The notes under the pieces are model-generated. The model had not been told where the DNA came from and made no database searches. It saw only the letters and a program-made list of their open reading frames with translations. The position numbers were made by a program, and so were the translations under genes. A stretch of DNA of 64,000 bases, taken from Blastochloris viridis (GTDB lineage Bacteria > Pseudomonadota > Alphaproteobacteria > UBA2136 > UBA6156). The stretch is taken from the NCBI GenBank assembly GCA_005768725.1, contig VAFM01000001.1, positions 806,001 to 870,000 on the forward strand, read 5' to 3'. How positions within the stretch are numbered: position 1 is the first letter of the stretch; the number at the start of each line of letters is the position of its first letter. Below are positions 58,022-64,000 of the stretch, in pieces.

Positions 58022-58327
58022 TTAGACCGGCATCTGCATGATCTGCTGGTAGGCTTCCACGGCACGGTCGCGCACGGTGACCAGTGTCTGGAGAGTCAAC
58101 TCAGCCTGGCTGACGGCCTGCACGACGTCTTGCAACGCCACCGGCTGGCCTTGCGCGGCGGCAAGGGTAAGCTCCTGCGCCTTGTGCTGGGCATCCACCG
58201 TCTGATTAATGGTGTTCTTCAGCACGTCGCCAAAGCTGGACATCGGCGTTGCGGCGGCACCGCCTGCCACATTACCAATGGAACCGACACTGCCGATGAG
58301 ACTTTGAACGGGTTTGGCGAGATCCAT
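58022..58327 (-). CDS. fliE: flagellar hook-basal body protein FliE
   Basis: FliE joins the MS ring to the rod. The 101 residues include the C-terminal family block VVQAVSQAELTLQTLVTVRDRAVEAYQQIMQM (in part) and the middle FGDVLKNTINQTVDAQHKAQEL. Length is typical. It follows flgC by 43 bases on the minus strand, giving the widespread flgB-flgC-fliE order. Function depends on assembly with FlgB, FlgC and the export gate proteins encoded next. Confidence 0.94.
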   Translation of the reverse strand: MDLAKPVQSLIGSVGSIGNVAGGAAATPMSSFGDVLKNTINQTVDAQHKAQELTLAAAQGQPVALQDVVQAVSQAELTLQTLVTVRDRAVEAYQQIMQMPV

Positions 58328-58370
58328 GGGGAATGTGTCCTCTTTTTAGTTGAGGGCCACGCTACTCTGT

Positions 58371-58778
58371 CTAGCGCAGCATGTCCAGCGTGCGGGTGGC
58401 CATATCGCGGGCGGTGGTGATCGCCGCCATGTTGGCTTCGTAGCTGCGCTGGGCTTCGCGCATGTTGATATTTTCCATGGTGCTGTCGACATTGGGGGTC
58501 TGCACAAAGCCGCGCGCATCGGCGAGGTCGGAGCCTGGGTTATACACCACGTTGAACGGGGTCACGCGGTCTTCCACCACCTTGGCCTGCACAGTGGACA
58601 TACCGGTCTGGCGGTCCAGCACCGTTTTAAACACCACTTGTTTGGCGCGGTAGGGGTCGGTGCCGCGGTCGGCCTGCACGCTGTCGGCGTTGGCGATGTT
58701 CTGGGCCGCCACCTTCATGCGCTGGCTTTGCGCGAACATACCGCCGGCGCTTACCTGAATGCTTTGTAACATATCCAT
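58371..58778 (-). CDS. flgC: flagellar proximal rod protein FlgC
   Basis: The 135-residue rod component starts MDMLQSIQVSAGGMFAQSQRMKVAAQNIANADS (in part), where the family has A-x-G-(M/L)-x-AQ-x-x-R...NIAN. It continues with DPYRAKQVVFK and PGSDLADARGFVQTPNVD, and ends EANMAAITTARDMATRTLDMLR, the C-terminal D0 helix. Length is normal. It lies 34 bases after flgB. Confidence 0.95.
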   Translation of the reverse strand: MDMLQSIQVSAGGMFAQSQRMKVAAQNIANADSVQADRGTDPYRAKQVVFKTVLDRQTGMSTVQAKVVEDRVTPFNVVYNPGSDLADARGFVQTPNVDSTMENINMREAQRSYEANMAAITTARDMATRTLDMLR

Positions 58779-58812
58779 GTCGTGTCTCTCTTTCCGAAAC
58801 TCAGTTTAGCGA

Positions 58813-59184
58813 TTAGCGGTTGCCAAGGGCCATTTTCTGCATGCCGACCTGCTTGGTATAAAGCTCGGTCATAAAACGGTAATTGATCTGCGCATCGTTC
58901 ATCTTCAGCATCTCTTCATCCAGACGCACGCTGTTGCCGTTGTGCTCGATGAAGCGCGCATCCTCAACGATGCGACCCTGGGTGGCACCGCCGACGGTCT
59001 TCATGTGCTGGGCGTTGGTCATCGCCATGGCAAAGCTGCTGGTGCTTGCACCATTCTTATTCTCGACAAGGTCGCGCGCCAGATAGCCCGGAGTGTTGGC
59101 ATTGGCGATGTTGCTGGCGACAACAGCCTGACGCTCGGTCAGGAAGTTCATGCGGCTGGTTAACGCGCTGCTCAGGGATGGCAT
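58813..59184 (-). CDS. flgB: flagellar proximal rod protein FlgB
   Basis: The start MPSLSSALTSRMNF (59184) is preceded by AAGGAGACC. The 123 residues carry QAVVASNIANANTPGYLARDL, the rod/hook N-terminal signature, and end with the D0 helix (NDAQINYRFMTELYTKQVGMQK). The gene starts 25 bases after the start point predicted from the sigma-54 promoter at 59219-59235. It is the first gene of the minus flagellar operon flgB-flgC-fliE-fliQ-fliR-fliX. Confidence 0.95.
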   Translation of the reverse strand: MPSLSSALTSRMNFLTERQAVVASNIANANTPGYLARDLVENKNGASTSSFAMAMTNAQHMKTVGGATQGRIVEDARFIEHNGNSVRLDEEMLKMNDAQINYRFMTELYTKQVGMQKMALGNR

Positions 59185-59218
59185 GGTGAGGTCTCCTTGT
59201 TCTCTCTCGCGGTACTTA

Positions 59219-59235
59219 ATGCAGGGGGCGTGCCA
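59219..59235 (-). promoter_or_regulatory. sigma-54 promoter of the flgB operon
   Basis: Minus strand TGGCAC (59235-59230), GCCCC, CTGCAT (59224-59219). The GG-N10-GC core is intact; only the first T of TTGC is changed. Predicted start near 59209. Confidence 0.8.
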
Positions 59236-59277
59236 AAAACGGGAAAAGGATGGCTGAGCCTCGCCATCTCTCCATAT

Positions 59278-59294
59278 TGGCACGGCGTTTGCAT
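59278..59294 (+). promoter_or_regulatory. sigma-54 promoter of flgI
   Basis: TGGCAC (59278-59283), GGCGT, TTGCAT (59289-59294): a perfect consensus match. Predicted start near 59304, 34 bases before flgI. It lies back to back with the flgB promoter. Confidence 0.9.
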
Positions 59295-59337
59295 ATAAGT
59301 GCGCAGAGAGAGCAACCCAAGAACAGGACCTGCCGAT

Positions 59338-60489
59338 ATGCGACCCCTGACCAACCTTATTCACATCGCCTTGGTGGCGGCCCTTATGCTGGCACCGATG
59401 ATGCCCCTGCCCGCCCATGCCGCGGCCAATGCCCGTATTAAAGATATCGCCGACATTGAAGGCGTGCGCGAGAACGTGCTGGTCGGCTACGGCCTGATCG
59501 TCGGCCTGGCCGGGACCGGCGACAGCGTCAACGCCATTCCGTTCACCCGTCAGTCTCTGGCTAATATGCTGGAGCGCCTGGGTGTAAACGCCAAAGACGT
59601 GATGGCGCAGATCAAGACCAAGAACATCGCCGCCGTGATGGTGACCGCCAAGCTGCCGAGCCTTGCCCGTCAGGGCAGCCGCATCGATGTGTCGGTGAGC
59701 AGCCTGGGGGATGCGAAGTCTCTTGAAGGCGGTATGCTGCTGGCCACCCCGCTGGTGGCCGCCGACGGCCAGACCTATGCCGTTGCCCAAGGCGCGGTGG
59801 TAGTAGGTGGCTTTATGGCGACCGGCAAGGACGGCAGCACCATTACCAAGAACCACACCACGGTGGCCCGCATTGCCGAAGGTGCCACAGTGGAACGCGA
59901 GACCGGGTTTGAACTTTCGCAACTGGGCAACACGCTGCGCTTTGTGCTGCGCCAGCCGGATTTCACCACCGCTACGCGCCTGAAGGATTCCATCAACACC
60001 GCGTTTAAAGAACCGCTGGCAACCGCCGATGACAATGCGCGCATCTCGGTTGTGGTGCCGACCCGTTACCAGAACCAGATGGCCGCGATCATTCAGAAGA
60101 TTGAAAACCTGATGGTGGAACCGGCGTCTGAAGCCCGTGTGATCATTGATGAAAAAACCGGAACCATTGTTATGGGTGAGAACGTGCGCATTGCACCGGT
60201 GGCCATCAGCCACGCAAACCTTACCATCAAGGTGACCGAAGAGAAGCAGATCTCGCAACCGCTCAGCTTCAACGTCGCCGGCCAGACCGTGGTGACCGAC
60301 AAGAGCACGATCGAACGCCTGGATGATGATCCCAACCACGGCAAATTCGAGATTCTGGACACCGGCGCCAGCCTGTCCGACCTCGTCAGCGGGCTGAACA
60401 CGCTGGGTGTTAAACCGCGCGATATCATCAGCATTCTGCAAAACATCAAGGCTGCGGGCGCGCTGCAGGCCGAACTGGTGATCCTGTAA
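59338..60489 (+). CDS. flgI: flagellar P-ring protein FlgI
   Basis: FlgI forms the periplasmic P-ring bushing around the rod. The start MRPLTNLIHIALV (59338) has a signal peptide ending PAHA before AANARIKD. The 383-residue protein has VGYGLIVGLAGTGDSVNAIPFT-type, VMVTAKLPSLARQGSRIDVSVSS and TVVVGGFMA-like blocks, and ends DIISILQNIKAAGALQAELVIL-type. Length is normal. Its TAA shares one base with the flgJ ATG, so the two are coupled. In most species flgH lies next to flgI; here flgJ follows directly. Confidence 0.96.
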   Translation: MRPLTNLIHIALVAALMLAPMMPLPAHAAANARIKDIADIEGVRENVLVGYGLIVGLAGTGDSVNAIPFTRQSLANMLERLGVNAKDVMAQIKTKNIAAVMVTAKLPSLARQGSRIDVSVSSLGDAKSLEGGMLLATPLVAADGQTYAVAQGAVVVGGFMATGKDGSTITKNHTTVARIAEGATVERETGFELSQLGNTLRFVLRQPDFTTATRLKDSINTAFKEPLATADDNARISVVVPTRYQNQMAAIIQKIENLMVEPASEARVIIDEKTGTIVMGENVRIAPVAISHANLTIKVTEEKQISQPLSFNVAGQTVVTDKSTIERLDDDPNHGKFEILDTGASLSDLVSGLNTLGVKPRDIISILQNIKAAGALQAELVIL

Positions 60490-60890
60490 TGAACACACTG
60501 GGTAGCCCCGACATTTCGGCCAGCCTGATGCGCATGCAGACCGGCATGCAGCAGGGTATGAAGGCGACGACCATCCCCGCCGCCGAGAATGTGAGCGACG
60601 AGGATAAGGCGACGCTGCGCAAAAAGGCCAAGGAGTTTGAAGCGTTCTTTATTTACCAGAGCATGGAGCTGATGAAGGCCGATGTGGACAGCGAATTTTC
60701 GGGCGGTTACGCCGAGGATATGTTCCGCCACACGCTGAACGAGCAGATGGCCACCAATGTGACCGAGGCCGGTGGCATAGGGATTGCCGACACCATTTAT
60801 GCCGAGCTGCTGAGAAACCAGGAAAACCGCAATGCGGCACTGGCAGCTGCCAAGGCCGCAGGCCAGGCTTACGCCGGTGTGGCACGCTAA
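60489..60890 (+). CDS. flgJ: FlgJ rod-binding protein (chaperone domain only)
   Basis: The 133-residue protein matches the N-terminal half of enterobacterial FlgJ: KKAKEFEAFFIYQSMELMKADV, then MFRHTLNEQMATNVTEAGGIGIADTIYAELL (in part). The muramidase half that cuts peptidoglycan for the rod is missing, as usual in alphaproteobacteria where a separate lytic enzyme acts. It overlaps flgI by one base and is followed after 37 bases by the FlgN-like gene. Confidence 0.9.
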   Translation: MNTLGSPDISASLMRMQTGMQQGMKATTIPAAENVSDEDKATLRKKAKEFEAFFIYQSMELMKADVDSEFSGGYAEDMFRHTLNEQMATNVTEAGGIGIADTIYAELLRNQENRNAALAAAKAAGQAYAGVAR

Positions 60891-60927
60891 TTGCTTGATA
60901 GAGATTAAACCCAGGAGGAACCCAACG

Positions 60928-61404
60928 ATGAATACCCCCTACAACACCCCGACCCCGGCCAGTAACGGCCTGAGTGCTGCTGCCAACGAGATTCTGGCGG
61001 CACGCAAAACCTGCCGCGAGCTGCTGGCGTTGCTGATCGACGAAAATCAGGCCCTGCCCAAGCACGATGTGCAACTGATTGAAGACCGTCTGGTGCACAA
61101 GCGTCGCCTCACGCTGCGCCTGGAGCAGATGCTGGCCGACATCAAGCAAAAGGGTTCTCTGTGGAAAGCCGATGCCAGCGCCCAGCAGCAGGCCAGCCAA
61201 CTGGCGGACGAAATTGCCGAGTTCCAGACCCTGGCGCGTGAGAATGCGATGATGCTGAAAGCCGCCCACCAGCTGCGTGCCGACCTAATCATGGCGATCC
61301 GCGACACTGTGGATGCCACCCAGCCGCGCGTGCAGACCTATGGCTCCTCTGGCACCATGAATGCCAGCAGCGGCGAAACCCGCCTTGTCGCGACCAGCAT
61401 TTAA
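60928..61404 (+). CDS. FlgN-like flagellar chaperone
   Basis: The start MNTPYNTPTPAS (60928) follows CCCAGGAGGAACCCAACG, an excellent ribosome binding site. The 158 residues are nearly all helical, with a long heptad-like helix LIEDRLVHKRRLTLRLEQMLADIKQ-type and a second LADEIAEFQTLARENAMMLK. FlgN/FliT-type chaperones escort hook-filament junction proteins FlgK and FlgL, and their genes are often next to flgK; flgK is the next gene here. Sequence similarity in this family is low, so position carries much of the weight. Confidence 0.65.
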   Translation: MNTPYNTPTPASNGLSAAANEILAARKTCRELLALLIDENQALPKHDVQLIEDRLVHKRRLTLRLEQMLADIKQKGSLWKADASAQQQASQLADEIAEFQTLARENAMMLKAAHQLRADLIMAIRDTVDATQPRVQTYGSSGTMNASSGETRLVATSI

Positions 61405-61420
61405 ACCGGTCAAGTCTCTC

Positions 61421-61454
61421 CGCCAGCGGGCCCTTCGGCCCGCTGTGGCGTTTT
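61421..61454 (+). terminator. terminator between the FlgN-like gene and flgK
   Basis: A long hairpin CGCCAGCGGGCC/GGCCCGCTGTGGCG with TTCG loop, then TTTTGG. The last T of its tract is the first base of the flgK sigma-54 promoter. Confidence 0.75.
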
Positions 61455-61470
61455 GGCACGGGTCTTGCAA
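61454..61470 (+). promoter_or_regulatory. sigma-54 promoter of flgK
   Basis: TGGCAC (61454-61459), GGGTC, TTGCAA (61465-61470): a perfect consensus match. The expected start point, 12 bases beyond the -12 GC, is at about 61480, the A of the flgK ATG. Confidence 0.88.
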
Positions 61471-61479
61471 ACTCTGGAC

Positions 61480-63294
61480 ATGAGTCTTACGTCCGCCCTT
61501 CGTATCGGTGTCAGCGGGATGCAGTATTCCCAGCTGGCTCTGGGAACCATTTCGCACAACGTGGTGAATGCCAACACGCCGGGGTTCTCCCGTCAGGTCG
61601 TGCAGGCCTCCGCCGCCAGCACCGCCGGTTTCGGTGCGGGCGTGCAGCTGGAAACCATCCAGCGCATCACCGACCGCTTCCTTGTATCCCGCATGCTCAC
61701 CGCCGGTTCCGGATCGGCCTACGCCGCCACAAAGAGCAGCTACATGACCTCGCTGGAAAACACCTTCTCCACCGCCGGCAGCGGCGGGGGGCTGGAAAGC
61801 ATCGTCGGCGGCTTCGTGTCCAGCATGAACTCGCTGGCCAACGACCCCTCCAACTCGTCCCTGCGCCGCAGCACGGTGGAAAAGGCCGAGCTGACCGCAC
61901 AGGCCCTGAACAACACCGCCGCCGACCTCAAGCAGGTGGCCAAGGATGCCGACAACCAGATCACCTCGGAACTGGACACCGTCAACCAGTTGCTGAAAGA
62001 CATCTACCTGCTGGGCCGCCAGATCAGCGAAGTCACCACCAGCTCCAACGGCGGCAACACCAACGACCTGATGGACGCCCGCGACCAGAAGATTTCCCAA
62101 CTTTCGTCCACCTTCGGCATTCAGGTGAGCTACGACGCCGAGAACAACGGCGTGCGCATCCTCACCGAAAGCGGCCGCAAGCTGCTCGACTCCAGCGGCT
62201 ACGTGCAGCTCTCCCGCGGGGCCTCCAGCGGCGACTACCCGACCATCGTGGCCCAGAACGTGCGTCAGGACGGCAGCCTTGCCGAAGCCAAGATGGTGAT
62301 CGACCCCGCCGACCTCACCACCGGCAAGATCAAGGCACTGGCCGAAATCCGCGACGAAGTGGTGCCGGACCTGATGCGCCAGCTCGACGAGTTCACCGAG
62401 ACCTTCACCGCCGCCCTCAACAAGCTTTCCAGCCAGGGTACCAGCTACCCGCCGCAACGCAGCCTGACCAGCGCCAACACCGCCGATCTTGCCGCGCCGA
62501 CCACCGACCTGCTGACCAACGGTTTCGCCTCGCTCAGCGGTGCAACCCTCAACATCAGCACCACCACGACCATCGGCGGCGTCATCGCCACCACCGTCGG
62601 CACGCCCATCACGCTGACCCCCGTGATGCCCGCCGGCACGCTTTCGCTGCAGGACATCGCCGACCAGATCAACAACAACCCGGCCATCGGTAACGCCGCA
62701 CTGGGCGGTACCGCGGGTGTCATCGCCACCGCCGCCACCGACGCCGACGGCAACCCCTACCTGAAGATCGAAGCCGCCGACCCGAACGCCCGCGTGGTGA
62801 TGGCCAACGCCGGTGCCACCGACGTACTGGGAACCTTAGGCATGAACAACCTGTTCACCGGCAGCACCGCCGCAACGGTCGCCGTCCGCAGCGACATCTC
62901 CGCCAATCCGGACCGCTTCCCCGTGGCCCGCATGAACACCGCGGGCGGCGTCTCCAGCACCGACGGCCAGAACATCGTCGCCATGGCGCAGATCGGCGAC
63001 ACCCGCCTGACCTTCGACGCCGCGGGCAGCCTCGGCACCCAGACCGTCACCGGCGTGTCCTACCTCAACACCATTTCCAGCAACCTCGCCGTCTCCACCT
63101 CCGCCGCGCGCGACAACGAGACGTTCTCCTACAACCTTTACACCCAGTCGCAAGAGCTCGTCACCAGCACCAGCGGCGTGAACCTGAACGAGGAACTGGC
63201 CCAGATGCTGGTGTACCAGAACAGCTTCCAGGCCAGCGCGCGCATCATCAACGTGGTGAACGACCTGCTGCAGGAACTCATCAACATCATTTAA
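61480..63294 (+). CDS. flgK: flagellar hook-associated protein 1, FlgK
   Basis: FlgK is the first hook-filament junction protein. The start MSLTSALRIGVSGM is the only suitable ATG before the conserved N-terminal signature ISHNVVNANTPGFSRQVV. The 604-residue protein ends with the D0 helix NEELAQMLVYQNSFQASARIINVVNDLLQELI (in part). In between, blocks such as VNQLLKDIYLLGRQISEV and DLMDARDQKISQLSS are FlgK-type, and the middle (about 340-500) is Ala/Thr/Gly-rich and variable. No Shine-Dalgarno is visible, and the sigma-54 promoter predicts a transcript starting at or next to the ATG. flgL follows 25 bases downstream. Confidence 0.94.
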   Translation: MSLTSALRIGVSGMQYSQLALGTISHNVVNANTPGFSRQVVQASAASTAGFGAGVQLETIQRITDRFLVSRMLTAGSGSAYAATKSSYMTSLENTFSTAGSGGGLESIVGGFVSSMNSLANDPSNSSLRRSTVEKAELTAQALNNTAADLKQVAKDADNQITSELDTVNQLLKDIYLLGRQISEVTTSSNGGNTNDLMDARDQKISQLSSTFGIQVSYDAENNGVRILTESGRKLLDSSGYVQLSRGASSGDYPTIVAQNVRQDGSLAEAKMVIDPADLTTGKIKALAEIRDEVVPDLMRQLDEFTETFTAALNKLSSQGTSYPPQRSLTSANTADLAAPTTDLLTNGFASLSGATLNISTTTTIGGVIATTVGTPITLTPVMPAGTLSLQDIADQINNNPAIGNAALGGTAGVIATAATDADGNPYLKIEAADPNARVVMANAGATDVLGTLGMNNLFTGSTAATVAVRSDISANPDRFPVARMNTAGGVSSTDGQNIVAMAQIGDTRLTFDAAGSLGTQTVTGVSYLNTISSNLAVSTSAARDNETFSYNLYTQSQELVTSTSGVNLNEELAQMLVYQNSFQASARIINVVNDLLQELINII

Positions 63295-63319
63295 CACGCG
63301 AAAGTAAGGAGCCCCTTCC

Positions 63320-64000
63320 ATGGTAAGCCGCATCGCCACCTCCAGCCAAAACGCCGCCACGCTGCGTAACCTGCAGTCGTCCAACGCCGCAATGGCCCTG
63401 AGCACGTACCAGATCACCACCGGTCTCAAATCGCGCACCTTGTCGGATGACGCCGGCAACGCCAGCAAGCTGCTGACCCTGCGCGACGTACAGACCCGCA
63501 CCAGCACCTACATGAACAACCTGAGCAGCGCCAACCAGCAGCTGAAAGCCGCCGAAAGCGCCCTGCAGCAAATGACCGACCTGCTGAGCGAAGCCACCAG
63601 CCTTGCCACCACCGCACGTAACGAAAACTCGGAAAGCACCCGCGCCACGCTGGCCCCCAAGGCACAGGCGCTGGTCGAGGGTTTCTACAGCCTGTTCAAC
63701 ACCCAGTATAACGGCCAGTACCTGTTCAGCGGTTCCAACGCCAACCTGTCCCCGATGGGCGATTCTCCCACCGCGACACCGTTCGGCGGTTACCCCATCG
63801 ACACCGCCTGGTACCAAGGCGACAGCCAACTGGCCACGGTTGTCAGCGGCTCGCAAACCACGCTGGAATACGGCGTGACCGGTAACTCCGATGCGTTCGC
63901 CCAGTTGAAGTCCGGCCTCGAAGCCCTGTGGTACGGCCTGCAAAACAACAACGTCACCGAAATCGACAACGCCATCTCCGTGCTCAACAGCGCTAAAACC
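63320..64000 (+). CDS. flgL: flagellar hook-associated protein 3, FlgL (3' end cut off)
   Basis: The frame opens at ATG 63320 with AGTAAGGAGCCCC upstream and stays open for 227 codons to the window edge. The N-terminus MVSRIATSSQNAATLRNLQSSNAAMALS and ITTGLKSRTLSDDAGNASKLLTLRD are of the flagellin/FlgL type. SLFNTQYNGQYLFSGSNANLSP-type (G-x-YLFSGS) is typical for FlgL. It lies just after flgK, the standard order. The rest of the gene and its C-terminal helix are outside the window. Confidence 0.9.
   Translation, partial: MVSRIATSSQNAATLRNLQSSNAAMALSTYQITTGLKSRTLSDDAGNASKLLTLRDVQTRTSTYMNNLSSANQQLKAAESALQQMTDLLSEATSLATTARNENSESTRATLAPKAQALVEGFYSLFNTQYNGQYLFSGSNANLSPMGDSPTATPFGGYPIDTAWYQGDSQLATVVSGSQTTLEYGVTGNSDAFAQLKSGLEALWYGLQNNNVTEIDNAISVLNSAKT

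Noticed and set aside
58813..60498. A 561-codon frame ending in FlgB on minus
   Set aside because: Only the last 123 codons are FlgB; the rest is the complement of flgI, separated from flgB by sigma-54 promoters and the flgB ribosome binding site.

Overview
The window is about 64 kb of bacterial chromosome with moderately high G+C. It is most consistent with an alphaproteobacterium. Support comes from the LDH-like malate dehydrogenase, a three-gene petABC cytochrome bc1 operon, the atpHAGDC gene order without the Fo genes, a FliX-like flagellar gene and back-to-back sigma-54 promoters in the flagellar cluster. Several traits are atypical for the class: a mitochondrial-type aconitase, a csrA-fliW pair, and conserved operons broken up by unknown genes. 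A deep or little-sampled alphaproteobacterial lineage is my inference; the taxonomy was not tested.

Layout. 1-6.2 kb holds a cut-off peptidase-E-like gene, ftsY, a TPR/membrane protein, ffh, three small orphan genes (two of them clear paralogs), and rpsP-rimM. 6.2-13.3 kb holds a small transporter, orphan genes, aconitase, an aspC-type aminotransferase and a protein resembling two DnaA domain IV copies. 13.3-22.5 kb holds the ATP synthase genes atpC, atpD, atpG, atpA and atpH, all on the minus strand in canonical order. They are separated by secreted-protein genes, murI and a PP2C-like gene. 22.6-31 kb holds gloA, hemH-xth, a run of small orphan genes, hbd, def-fmt-truA and two small exported proteins. 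31-40.5 kb holds a two-component system, the sucC-X-Y-sucD operon, fabB, mdh and orphans. 40.5-51.2 kb holds an M48 protease, a CCG-domain protein, a tiny lipoprotein, a ferredoxin reductase, a pilin-like protein, pth-ychF, two FlaR-like kinases, two methyltransferases, msrB and a nuclease-like protein. 51.2-55.3 kb holds petABC, a gene broken by an amber codon, and an orphan. 55.4-64 kb is flagellar: fliW, csrA, fliX, fliR, fliQ, fliE, flgC and flgB on minus, facing flgI, flgJ, flgN-like, flgK and flgL (cut off) on plus.

How it fits together. Respiration (bc1, ATP synthase), the TCA cycle (aconitase, succinyl-CoA ligase, malate dehydrogenase) and translation/secretion (SRP, FtsY, S16, RimM, Def, Fmt, TruA, Pth, YchF) are interleaved with more than 20 small unknown genes. 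Many of these are self-contained units: a sigma-70-like promoter with a 17-bp spacer, a good ribosome binding site, one reading frame and a strong intrinsic terminator. The -35 box of a unit often lies in or just after the T-tract of the preceding terminator. No tRNA, rRNA, CRISPR array, insertion sequence or phage gene was recognised.
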